Part shown: in pieces, positions 18,217 through 25,923 of the stretch
How the letters are laid out: every line of letters begins with the position of its first letter
Position numbering within the stretch: position 1 is the first letter of the stretch
From: Chryseobacterium sp. OSA05B
GTDB lineage: Bacteria > Bacteroidota > Bacteroidia > Flavobacteriales > Weeksellaceae
Length of the DNA stretch: 64,000 bases
Direction of reading: 5' to 3'
Assembly: GCF_019970065.1 (NCBI RefSeq)
Contig: NZ_JAHXYH010000002.1
Location: 992,001 to 1,056,000, forward strand
Notes under the pieces: generated by a model
Databases searched by the model: none
What the model saw: the letters and a program-made list of their open reading frames with translations, nothing else
Told to the model about the DNA's origin: nothing
Position numbers and translations under genes: made by a program

Positions 18217-18534
18217 TAATGTTTATTTGATGAAATCAGCATTTTAGTATTAAAAGTTATTATCGGACATTTATTATTGATATAAAATCCTTATAAAAAA
18301 GCTAAAATATTAGAATTCAGAATACTGAACATTATCTATTTTTAATTACATTGCAAATAAATATTTTGTTTTCGTAATGAGTATTTCTGATAAAGAAAAC
18401 CTATGCACATGAAAATTAACTTGATTTACCTCTGAAATTTTATGAAGAAATGCCATTGAAAATTTGTTTGAGAATAATTTATTCTCAAAAGCTGTTTAAA
18501 TTTACATTTATTAACCAAACTCATATTCCGGAAA
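18217..18534. other. Divergent AT-rich intergenic region with a 23-bp palindrome
   Basis: Separates the minus-strand fibre gene from the plus-strand lipoprotein. No coding sequence seen. The notable content is the perfect palindrome at 18467-18489. Confidence 0.6.
18467..18489. promoter_or_regulatory. Perfect 23-bp palindrome upstream of the lipoprotein
   Basis: TTTGAGAATAA (18467-18477), centre T, TTATTCTCAAA (18479-18489). It ends 45 bases before the ATG at 18535. There is no T-tract and the position is upstream of a gene, so an operator for a dimeric regulator is more likely than a terminator. Confidence 0.5.
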
Positions 18535-19500
18535 ATGAAAATAAAACTTCTGCTTATAATAATAGGCCTTAGCTGGGTTTTGACTGGCTGTACAGCTGCT
18601 AATAAAAATATTTCTTCTGCCGACAGTTATCCATGGTTTCCTTTTTCATGGTACGCCGCGAAAATTTCAGGAAAGAACTTTGATAAAGTAGCCATGCTGG
18701 TTCCGGTGAAAGTGAATGATTTAAATGCAGATTTTACCCTTCAGTTCGACCTTGGAAGCGATGCAACCCTCATCTACGGAAATACAATAGACAGCTATTA
18801 TAAAGAAAGTGAAATAAAGAACTTCCTCATAGAAAGCTCAAAATCTACGGATAACGGAGGGAAAAATGTGTACAAGACGAAAGGACTGATCTATCACTTA
18901 GGAAAACTGTCAAAAGATAATCTGGTCTATAAAGAAGGTTACGGAGATAAAATCGCCAAAGATTCCTTATTTACCAAGAAACCCAAACATATTGGAACTT
19001 TGGGAGCAGATGTGTTTAACAATAAAATCCTGATCATCGATTATCCTAACAAAAGAATGTGTGTCCTTGATTCATTGGACAGCTATTGGAAAAAAGTGAC
19101 CACGTTTGTAGATGCCAAATCCAATAATGGCAGACTCCATATTCCACTGACTATTGCAGGCAAAACCCATTGGTTCCTGTTCGATACCGGAGCCAGCTTA
19201 TTTCCGATCAATACGAACAAAGAACTGTGGACTTCATTGGTAGATCAAACCGCCAAAACAGATACGATTATTGCCAACTCATGGGGTGAGAAAGTAAAAT
19301 TTTATGGGAGACCGATCAAAGAAAAAGTATATTTGGGAAAAAGAAAACTGGAAAATGATTATGCCTGGTATAATGATAACAAAAGACTTCAGGAATTCAA
19401 TACCACCGAGAATATAGACGGTCTTACCGGAAATGCATTTTTTGTCAATAATGTTATTGTCCTGGATTTTAAAAATAAAAAATTCGGAGTCGTGAACTAA
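18535..19500 (+). CDS. Lipoprotein with two retropepsin-like lobes, one degenerate
   Basis: 321 residues. Lipobox LTGC with Cys19. The first motif is FDLGSDATLI at Asp72 (Thr replaced by Leu); the second is FDTGASLFPI at Asp217. Each is followed by the usual hydrophobic block (TLGADVFNNKILIIDY and LTGNAFFVNNVIVLDF). It has the same two-lobe plan as the protein at 1303-2457, but is membrane-anchored and has one altered active-site triad. Either it still works as a pseudo-dimeric protease or it has become a binding protein. A 23-bp palindrome lies just upstream. Function unknown. Confidence 0.65.
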   Translation: MKIKLLLIIIGLSWVLTGCTAANKNISSADSYPWFPFSWYAAKISGKNFDKVAMLVPVKVNDLNADFTLQFDLGSDATLIYGNTIDSYYKESEIKNFLIESSKSTDNGGKNVYKTKGLIYHLGKLSKDNLVYKEGYGDKIAKDSLFTKKPKHIGTLGADVFNNKILIIDYPNKRMCVLDSLDSYWKKVTTFVDAKSNNGRLHIPLTIAGKTHWFLFDTGASLFPINTNKELWTSLVDQTAKTDTIIANSWGEKVKFYGRPIKEKVYLGKRKLENDYAWYNDNKRLQEFNTTENIDGLTGNAFFVNNVIVLDFKNKKFGVVN

Positions 19501-19535
19501 TCAAGACTTGTATACAATAAAATAATCCTGCCTGT

Positions 19536-20018
19536 TTATAGGGGGGATTTTAATTTTTTCAATACATACTCTAAGTAATTGAACCCTCCAATTTCTTCCC
19601 ATTCTTTCTCTTCCTCAAATTTTTCAATGGCATCAATGAAATTCTTTCTATCCTTCCACTTTGAAAGATTTCGGATATCAATATTCATGAAGTTGAAAGA
19701 GTAGAGTGTATCCTTTTCATCAGATGTTAATAGATTTGTAAATAGATAGTTTTCAGGAAGATCTATTATATTCCCACCAATATCGCAGAATCTGTTTTTG
19801 GGTCTTGTTTTAAATATCATTGTCTCCAGAAAAGCTGAAACTTTACTACCCAAAGGATGTTTTGCCAGGCAGGAATGATGTACACCAGCATCGTTGAAGA
19901 GATACAATGAATCTTTCACATTGGGTATAAAAGCTGGAAACATAACGCTATTCTGATGATTATACAAAATGGTATGACAGATCGGACATTCGGATTGATT
20001 TTGTATGATAATAGCCAT
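19536..20018 (-). CDS. Hypothetical protein with N-terminal zinc-ribbon-like CPIC
   Basis: 160 residues, no signal peptide. The N-terminus has SECPICHT (Cys-x2-Cys) and later HHSCLAKHP, a possible second pair of metal ligands about 40 residues on. The C-terminal part is rich in Glu/Lys (AIEKFEEEKEWEEIGG). No family recognised. Convergent with the lipoprotein gene upstream. Followed on the same strand by a small membrane protein gene, so the two may share a promoter near 20346-20419. Confidence 0.55.
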   Translation of the reverse strand: MAIIIQNQSECPICHTILYNHQNSVMFPAFIPNVKDSLYLFNDAGVHHSCLAKHPLGSKVSAFLETMIFKTRPKNRFCDIGGNIIDLPENYLFTNLLTSDEKDTLYSFNFMNIDIRNLSKWKDRKNFIDAIEKFEEEKEWEEIGGFNYLEYVLKKLKSPL

Positions 20019-20063
20019 TATTTTATCATTCTATGGTTTTTTATTGGGGGCTTATTTTTGAGT

Positions 20064-20345
20064 TTAAAATTGTTTTAGAGAAAATAGGATAAAGACAATA
20101 CTTATTGAGATTAATAAAAAATATATTCCTTTAAATATCTTGTTCTCACCAACAATAAAATAGCCTATCAATATGGATAATCCTGAAAAAAAATAAAGAA
20201 AATTTTTCCCATCACGGCTATTGAGATTTGAACTGAATAATAAATTTAAATTATGAGAAACGTTACTTGCTGAGGCTGAATTAAAAAAAAATAGTACAAA
20301 AATTATTAGAACTGATATAGAATGAACCAGACGATATATTTTCAT
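20064..20345 (-). CDS. Small hypothetical membrane protein
   Basis: 93 residues. Hydrophobic stretches at about 7-26, 48-64 and 69-90 suggest two or three membrane helices; the first may be a signal peptide (VLFFFNSASAS). No family recognised. It lies 45 bases upstream of the zinc-ribbon-like gene on the same strand and diverges from the GNAT-nitrilase gene. Coding status is supported by clean frame and hydrophobic pattern only. Confidence 0.45.
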   Translation of the reverse strand: MKIYRLVHSISVLIIFVLFFFNSASASNVSHNLNLLFSSNLNSRDGKNFLYFFSGLSILIGYFIVGENKIFKGIYFLLISISIVFILFSLKQF

Positions 20346-20419
20346 TTTTATGGATGTGTTTTTGGCAAGAAGTTTCTCTGCTGATTATTTTTCCTTAAAT
20401 TTAAGTAAAATTACGTCAA

Positions 20420-21928
20420 ATGCAAATAGAAACAAGAGCCCTGAGTCTTCAGGATTATGATGAACTGGTAATAACAATGAAACGCGCTTACCCGCAGATG
20501 TCCGAATCTATTTGGTCTAAAAGAAGCATAGAAAAACTCACCAGAATATTTCCTAAAGGTCAGATCTGCATCACAGTAGACGGAAAACTGGCCGCCGTGG
20601 CACTCTCCATTATTGTGAATTATGACGAATTCGGAGATGATCATACCTATGTGGATATAACCGGAAATTATACGTTCAATACCCATCTTTCAACAGGAAA
20701 TGTATTGTATGGAATTGAGGTTTTTGTAGATCCTGAATTTCGTGAGCTGCGTTTGGGAAGAAGGCTGTATGATGCCCGAAAGGAATTATGTGAATTGCTT
20801 AATCTGAAATCCATCATTCTGGGCGGAAGAATCCCGAACTACCATAAATACAGCGAAGAGCTTTCCCCAAGAGAGTACATCAGAAGAGTCAGAGACAAAG
20901 AAATTTACGATCCCGTGCTGTCTTTCCAGCTTTCAAATAATTTCCTTCCCATAAAAATCCTGAAGAAATACCTTCCCGAAGATGAATCCTCACTGGAAAA
21001 TGCCGTTTTGCTGCAGTGGAACAACATCTATTACAGCAAAAAGCCCAATACAATGCAGGACAGCATCATCCGTTTGGGACTGGTGCAGTGGCAGATGAGG
21101 CATTTTAAAAACATCGATGCTTTTTATGAGCAGGTTGAATTTTTTGTCAATGTAATGGGTGATTACAAATCAGACTTTGTCTTGTTCCCGGAACTATTTA
21201 ATACGCCGCTGCTGGCTCCTTTCAACAAGCTTTCAGAAAGAGACAGTATGATCGAATTGGCTAAATTAAGTGAGGATATTAAGAATAAAATTTCCGAACT
21301 GGCCATCAGTTACAATGTCAATATTATTTCAGGAAGCATGCCTGTTTTTGATCCTGATAACAATGATTTGTACAATGTGAGCTACCTGTTGCACCGTGAC
21401 GGACGAATTGATGAATACCGGAAGATCCACATCACGCCGAATGAAAGAAAATACTACGGAATGAAAGGCGGAAACGAGATTAGAGTGTTCGATACCGATT
21501 GCGGAAAAATAGGTCTTGTGATCTGTTACGACGTAGAATTTCCCGAACTGCCAAGGATTCTCGCGGATCAGGGCATGAAAATCCTCTTTGTACCTTACCT
21601 TACGGATACTCAAAATGCTTATATCAGGGTGCGTCATTGTGCCGCTGCGAGAGCTATCGAAAATGAATGTTATGTTGCCATTGCCGGCTGTGTAGGAAAC
21701 CTTCCGGGTGTTAACAATATGGACATCCAGTTTGGGCAGGCTGCCGTATTTACGCCTTCAGATTTTGCCTTTCCATCCAATGCGGTGAAAGGAGAAGCTA
21801 CCCCGAACACGGAAATGACCCTTATTGTGGACGTAGACCTTAATCTGCTGAAAGATCTTCATCATAACGGCTCGGTTCAGGTGATGAATGACCGTAGAAA
21901 AGACCTTTATGAAACCTATCTTAAGTAG
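20420..21928 (+). CDS. GNAT acetyltransferase fused to a carbon-nitrogen hydrolase
   Basis: 502 residues, two domains. Residues 1-200: GNAT fold with the acetyl-CoA loop RELRLGRRLYDARKEL (about 108-123). Residues 217-502: nitrilase superfamily amidohydrolase with the Glu-Lys-Cys triad complete: Glu258 (LFPELF), Lys335 (EYRKIHIT) and Cys369 (LVICYDVEFPE). Such fusions are known in bacteria, but the substrate is not established as far as I know. A natural reading is that one domain acylates an amine and the other hydrolyses an amide of a related compound. Cytosolic. Monocistronic; a GAGCGAAGTCGAAG repeat and a bidirectional terminator follow. Confidence 0.9.
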   Translation: MQIETRALSLQDYDELVITMKRAYPQMSESIWSKRSIEKLTRIFPKGQICITVDGKLAAVALSIIVNYDEFGDDHTYVDITGNYTFNTHLSTGNVLYGIEVFVDPEFRELRLGRRLYDARKELCELLNLKSIILGGRIPNYHKYSEELSPREYIRRVRDKEIYDPVLSFQLSNNFLPIKILKKYLPEDESSLENAVLLQWNNIYYSKKPNTMQDSIIRLGLVQWQMRHFKNIDAFYEQVEFFVNVMGDYKSDFVLFPELFNTPLLAPFNKLSERDSMIELAKLSEDIKNKISELAISYNVNIISGSMPVFDPDNNDLYNVSYLLHRDGRIDEYRKIHITPNERKYYGMKGGNEIRVFDTDCGKIGLVICYDVEFPELPRILADQGMKILFVPYLTDTQNAYIRVRHCAAARAIENECYVAIAGCVGNLPGVNNMDIQFGQAAVFTPSDFAFPSNAVKGEATPNTEMTLIVDVDLNLLKDLHHNGSVQVMNDRRKDLYETYLK

Positions 21929-21943
21929 GACCTGAGACAACCT

Positions 21944-21981
21944 GTTATTAGCGATTTCACACTGAGCGAAGTCGAAGTGTA
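21944..21981 (+). repeat. CACACTGAGCGAAGTCGAAGTGT repeat, copy 2
   Basis: GTTATTAGCGATTTCACACT followed by GAGCGAAGTCGAAGTGT; differs from 16321-16357 by one base over the shared unit. Confidence 0.85.
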
Positions 21982-22032
21982 TAATTGATATTCAATATTG
22001 AATGACTTCTAAATAAATGAAATTCTAATAAA

Positions 22033-22062
22033 AAAATATCCTGTCATGTGGCAGGATATTTT
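22033..22062. terminator. Bidirectional terminator between convergent genes
   Basis: AAAATATCCTG (22033-22043) pairs with CAGGATATTTT (22052-22062); A-run on the left and T's on the right, so it can end transcripts from both sides. Confidence 0.8.
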
Positions 22063-22075
22063 AAATTTCAGAACC

Positions 22076-23752
22076 TTACAGCTTAAAATGCAGAGAAGAA
22101 ATCCAGATCTGGTCCCGGTCTCTGTTGTTTTCAAAATTCCTGAGCATCAGTTTCCGGTCGTACTCTATTTTTCCATTGAAATACAGCTTTCCATTGATAA
22201 AGATCTTCAATTTTTTATCAGGATTAATCATTTCCGGAGAAATATTAATTGAAAACGATTGGATACATGATGTCTCTATCTTAAAAGTATTATCGGCATA
22301 GACAGCCTTTATCTTCCCTGATTTTCTTGGAAAATCAAAAGCATTTCTATTGACATTTTCAGTGATCAGACTGTCTTTTTTATCATATTTTAGCCATTTT
22401 GTGATTTTAAAATTCAAAGTTTTGTGCCACTTTGCTTTGGATTGAAGTGTATCAAGTTTTATATCAGAAATCCAATCGATATTTCCATACTTTTCATCAT
22501 CATATTCCCAGGAAATTTCTTTCGGAAACGGATTCCTTTTGCGGCTTTTTAAATCATTAAAGACAGTCTGGACTGCCGGCTCCGATTCGTCAAACTTAGG
22601 AAACCAATGCGGAAATCCTTTGTAACGCTGTTCCTTATAATCGGCCTTAATTTCTTTCATCAGTTGGGTGAAATCATCATTGGCATTCGGGGGATAATAA
22701 TAATCCTGATCTGTAGAAAAGTTAACGAAAGAACGGTTTTTAATGTTTTCAATAAACGTTCCGCCTGTAAAAACTTTAGGAAATGTATTAAAGCCATAGA
22801 AGCCCGCAAATAAGGTAGGCTGCTTCATAAGATACGAAAACGAACCGGTGGCTCCGTTGGAATGCCCGGAAACAAAAACTTTATTATCATCCACATTGAT
22901 AGCCTTTTTGATCTGTTTCAGCATTTCAGGAATCATGAAAAACCCGTCATCGGGAGTCATCCAGTTGTATTTCTTACCACCTTTTGGGAAAACCAGAATG
23001 ACATGATTCAGAGCTGCATATTTCGTGTAAAACCTGTTCCATCCACCAAGATTTTCCGCAGGCATCTGATAATCGGTAAGAACATTGTTGCGTACGGCAC
23101 CATGAAGAAAAAAAAGAACCGGATATTTATTGCCAGGATCATAGTCTTTGGGAAGATGAACGAGATAAGAGGTGTTCGTGGAATCATTTACTTTAAATAA
23201 AACGGAATAATTCTGTTGCTTTTTCGGTAAATGAGCAGAAGAATTCTTTATTTGGGAATAGAGCTTAGCAGCATTTTCCCTTTCGTCAAAAGAATAATGC
23301 TTTGTTTTGAAAAATTCATCCTGAACTTCCTTTAAATCTTTATAAAATAATTCTTTATCCTGTAGTGCACTTTGGACAAGTGTTTTCCATCTGGGATCAT
23401 CAAGTAAATTTTTATATTCACTTTTGGAAGATTCGCCGATTATATAATCCCAGCCGGGATAGCCGTCTTCATCAGCTTTCATTTTTGCAAGAGGGGTAAG
23501 ATATTTAAAAGCTTTATCTGTATTTTTTAATTCTGAAGCCAGAACCGAAGCTTTATAAAGTCCTGTTCCGTTAATACTGTCAGGATACATTTTAAAAGCC
23601 TCTTCATACAGGGTCAGTGCTTTTTGGTAGCCTGCCTCATCTTTGGCTTTCCACATCGTTTCCAATGCCTTTTGTGTCAAAGTTGAATAATTTTCCTGCC
23701 CATTGACAAAAAGGCACACCAGAAATAAACTCAATGTTATATAATATCTCAT
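22076..23752 (-). CDS. Secreted alpha/beta hydrolase (esterase) with N-terminal TPR-like region
   Basis: About 558 residues from the Met that begins a signal peptide (MRYYITLSLFLVCLFVNGQ); an upstream Met at 23776 is possible but less likely. Residues 20-110 look like helical repeats (ALTLYEEAFKMYPDS, AFKYLTPLAKM). The hydrolase domain begins near 190: YLVHLPKDYDPGNKYPVLFFLHG carries the oxyanion region, and FVSGHSNGATGS is the GxSxG nucleophile elbow, as in PHB depolymerase/feruloyl esterase-like enzymes. The C-terminal about 130 residues form a beta-rich domain. Downstream of an AraC regulator on the same strand (73-base gap). Substrate unknown. Confidence 0.75.
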   Translation of the reverse strand: MRYYITLSLFLVCLFVNGQENYSTLTQKALETMWKAKDEAGYQKALTLYEEAFKMYPDSINGTGLYKASVLASELKNTDKAFKYLTPLAKMKADEDGYPGWDYIIGESSKSEYKNLLDDPRWKTLVQSALQDKELFYKDLKEVQDEFFKTKHYSFDERENAAKLYSQIKNSSAHLPKKQQNYSVLFKVNDSTNTSYLVHLPKDYDPGNKYPVLFFLHGAVRNNVLTDYQMPAENLGGWNRFYTKYAALNHVILVFPKGGKKYNWMTPDDGFFMIPEMLKQIKKAINVDDNKVFVSGHSNGATGSFSYLMKQPTLFAGFYGFNTFPKVFTGGTFIENIKNRSFVNFSTDQDYYYPPNANDDFTQLMKEIKADYKEQRYKGFPHWFPKFDESEPAVQTVFNDLKSRKRNPFPKEISWEYDDEKYGNIDWISDIKLDTLQSKAKWHKTLNFKITKWLKYDKKDSLITENVNRNAFDFPRKSGKIKAVYADNTFKIETSCIQSFSINISPEMINPDKKLKIFINGKLYFNGKIEYDRKLMLRNFENNRDRDQIWISSLHFKL

Positions 23753-23825
23753 ACCATCTAAAATTCGATGAGACAAAGCTATTCATCACAGATTGGAAAA
23801 AATTGTAAAAATGGAACATTTCGGA

Positions 23826-24638
23826 TTATGGCTGCAGACACCAGAACGTATCCTGATTTCCGAGGATTGTTCCCTTATCAAAAAAGCTTTTGGGAGAATT
23901 TTCAGTAAAATTTTTATAGGCTTTGTTAAAATGAGACTGGTCATTGTAATTGAATTCATGCGCCAGTTCCGTGAAATTTCTGTCCGGATTTTCAAACAGT
24001 TTCCTGTTGACGGTTTTTCTGAAAAGCACAATTTCATGGAATTTTTTTACCGAAACCCCTAAATGAGCTTGGAAATTCCTGTTCAGGTGCTGTCTGCTTA
24101 TGCCTAATTTGGAGGAAAGTTCTGCAACCGTAAAATCGTCACACTGACTGAAAATATAATCAATAGATCGCTCAAGAATAGCATTTTCAAAACTTTTAAA
24201 TCTTTTTTCTAGACAACCATCCAAAAGATTGGTGAAGACTTCCGGATCCTCCGTTGAAAAAAGTGCATTCAGCTCTTGTTGACTGAAGAATTCAAAATCT
24301 GTGATATAATCTGCAAAATTCAGATGTCTGTAAAACTGCTGTATTCCCAAAGGTTGAAAAACGATAACGATTCTGTGTACTTTCCCTGATTGTATAATAT
24401 GGAGGACTTTTTCTCTGATGGGAGTGAAGATCTGGAATGGTTTTGCAGTTTCATCGAAGATGACATATCCTTTTTCTTTTTGGATATGGGATTGATAAAG
24501 AGAAACCGTATTGTTGAAATGAGGAAAACACTGAAATTCAGTGATCACATTATCTGGTTTTATATCCAGATAGTAATAATCAACATAGGATTTGATCAAT
24601 GAATTTTTAGGTTTGAAAGTTTCAAATGTATTGTTCAT
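23826..24638 (-). CDS. AraC-family transcriptional regulator
   Basis: 270 residues. N-terminal ligand-binding-like half of the DUF6597 type (SYVDYYYLDIKPD, VFQPLGIQQFYRH). The C-terminal double helix-turn-helix starts near 160: FTVAELSSKLGISRQHLNRNFQAHLGVSVKKFHEI, then FTELAHEFNYNDQSHFNKAYKNFTENSPKSFF. Upstream of the esterase on the same strand, so it may regulate it. The inducer cannot be read from sequence. Confidence 0.88.
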   Translation of the reverse strand: MNNTFETFKPKNSLIKSYVDYYYLDIKPDNVITEFQCFPHFNNTVSLYQSHIQKEKGYVIFDETAKPFQIFTPIREKVLHIIQSGKVHRIVIVFQPLGIQQFYRHLNFADYITDFEFFSQQELNALFSTEDPEVFTNLLDGCLEKRFKSFENAILERSIDYIFSQCDDFTVAELSSKLGISRQHLNRNFQAHLGVSVKKFHEIVLFRKTVNRKLFENPDRNFTELAHEFNYNDQSHFNKAYKNFTENSPKSFFDKGTILGNQDTFWCLQP

Positions 24639-24709
24639 TTTCTATGATTTGTAATTTTTCTCATTTCAGACTCAATATATACAATTTAAAGATCTTTCCT
24701 GTGTAAAAA

Positions 24710-24738
24710 TAAAAAAAGAGCAGATGGATTTCTGCTCT
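24710..24738 (-). terminator. Terminator of the bacteriocin-like peptide gene
   Basis: On the minus strand the stem AGAGCAGA/TCTGCTCT (24717-24738) is followed by seven T's. It ends about 25 bases after the peptide's stop codon. Confidence 0.8.
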
Positions 24739-24761
24739 CTATTGAATATTTGTTCAAAGTT

Positions 24762-24926
24762 TTATGCCAGCTGAGGACATACCACAGCAGGGCAGATCAG
24801 TCTTGGGCATCTTGGTCTTCCGTCATCCGGGCAGCACTTGTTTGAGCAGTTGCCGATAACGATACCGCTTCCTGAAATTCCTTTTAATTGTTCTCTTGAA
24901 AGTTTGCTGTTACGTAAATTTTTCAT
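24762..24926 (-). CDS. Bacteriocin-like peptide with double-glycine-type leader
   Basis: 54 residues, found by reading the gap. The leader is MKNLRNSKLSREQLKGISGSG (first 20: MKNLRNSKLSREQLKGISGS), matching the LSxEQLKxIxGGG-type leaders cut by C39 peptidase-containing ABC exporters. The core is Cys- and Pro-rich: NCSNKCCPDDGRPRCPRL then ICPAVVCPQLA, with six cysteines in CxxxCC, C, C, C order. It belongs with the short bacteriocin-like proteins that I associate with Chryseobacterium genomes. It has its own terminator. No exporter, maturation enzyme or immunity gene lies nearby, so processing would need partners elsewhere. Confidence 0.85.
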   Translation of the reverse strand: MKNLRNSKLSREQLKGISGSGIVIGNCSNKCCPDDGRPRCPRLICPAVVCPQLA

Positions 24927-25129
24927 TTTTTTAAATTTTATGGGTTAGTTGGTAATTTGTTAAGGATAAAGATAAAAAAATCCCTTTTAATAACAATGCA
25001 AACATTTTTTTTCATTTTTATTTATTTTATTTTGTGGACTTTACGAAAAAAAATCAAAGAAGAATGGTATTTTTTTTTCAGGATATTCATGAAATTACTA
25101 TCTTCACTGATCAATTTAAATATAATATA

Positions 25130-25333
25130 ATGACAGGAACAGTAAAATGGTTTAACGAAACAAAAGGTTTTGGTTTTATTACACCAGACGGAGGCGGAAA
25201 CGATATTTTTTGCCATCATTCAGCCATTCAGTCTTCAGGCCTTAGAACTTTGAAAGAAGGACAGGCAGTAGAATTTGATATTAAAGAAGGTAAAAAAGGA
25301 CCTGAAGCAGACAATGTTAAAGTAGTAGGATAA
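25130..25333 (+). CDS. Cold shock protein (CspA family)
   Basis: 67 residues from ATG 25130; the frame extends upstream to 25034, but that part is the leader, since the family starts at [17 protein letters not shown]. One OB-fold domain with RNP1 KGFGFITP and RNP2 DIFCHHSAI. It is a nucleic-acid chaperone that melts RNA structure. The usual second RNP motif DVFVHHS reads DIFCHHS here, which is common in flavobacteria. The roughly 100-base AT-rich leader would allow the long 5' UTR control known for csp genes. A terminator follows at 25361. Confidence 0.93.
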   Translation: MTGTVKWFNETKGFGFITPDGGGNDIFCHHSAIQSSGLRTLKEGQAVEFDIKEGKKGPEADNVKVVG

Positions 25334-25360
25334 CAACTTATTAAGATATTGTTTAAAATA

Positions 25361-25389
25361 AAGCTGCCCATTTCAGGTGGCTTTTTTTG
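25361..25389 (+). terminator. Terminator of the cold shock gene
   Basis: Stem AAGCTGCC (25361-25368) with GGTGGCTT (25376-25383), two G-T pairs, then a T-run. Confidence 0.75.
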
Positions 25390-25530
25390 TGGTTTTTAAA
25401 GTTGTAAAAAAGCATCAGGACTCATTTTTTAACCATTAAGATCAGTGAAGATAAGATCTAAAGATTTTTTAAGCTATATTTTTATCATAAAGTTTAAGAA
25501 ATTTATCAACTAAAATTTGCTAAAAAAACC

Positions 25531-25577
25531 AGCCACAAAGTGGCGATTTAGCCGAAGATAGGATGCAGTCCTATCAG
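25531..25577 (+). repeat. Two-hairpin dispersed element, copy 2
   Basis: Hairpin GCCAC-AAA-GTGGC (25532-25544), linker GATTTAGCCGAA, hairpin GATAGGA-TGCAG-TCCTATC (25557-25575). Compared with 11552-11597, stem 1 changes at two base pairs (T-A to C-G; C-G to A-T), keeping pairing. Confidence 0.82.
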
Positions 25578-25598
25578 ATTCTCAAGTTACTCACTTAA

Positions 25599-25640
25599 TC
25601 TTTTCTCTCGCAGATAATACAGAGAGAGCAGATTAAAAAA
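25599..25640 (-). repeat. GATCTGCGAGAG-type repeat, reversed short copy
   Basis: On the minus strand it reads TTTTTTAATCTGCTCTCTCT then GTATTATCTGCGAGAGAAAA, the same first block as at 6526 and 7866. Confidence 0.65.
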
Positions 25641-25923
25641 GTAGAAACCAGCATCATCTGATTAATATTTGTGGATTTTTCAAATCCTTATATCTCCATT
25701 CCCTTCATCAGAATCAATGGAATTGATTCCCTCTTTGCATCCTCAAAATATGCACTGGGAAAATGAAACTTTGCATTAAAAATAGTTTTAAAATCCCATC
25801 ATTTAATCCAGACCAAAAGACAATTCTGAGTCTGCTTCACCCTAAGATTTACCGTTCAAATAAAAATTAAAATAGCAATAGGAACAATTTTTGGAGTAAT
25901 TTGCACCAACTATTGAGAAACAT

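Larger units (their letters stand above)
25390..25923. other. Gene-free gap with two repeat elements
   Basis: Contains the two-hairpin element (25531-25577) and a reversed GATCTGCGAGAG-type copy (25599-25640). The remaining sequence up to the UbiB-family gene shows no ORF worth calling. Confidence 0.7.

Noticed and set aside
25034..25129. Upstream extension of the cold shock protein
   Set aside because: The family starts at MTGTVKWF; the upstream part is AT-rich leader sequence.
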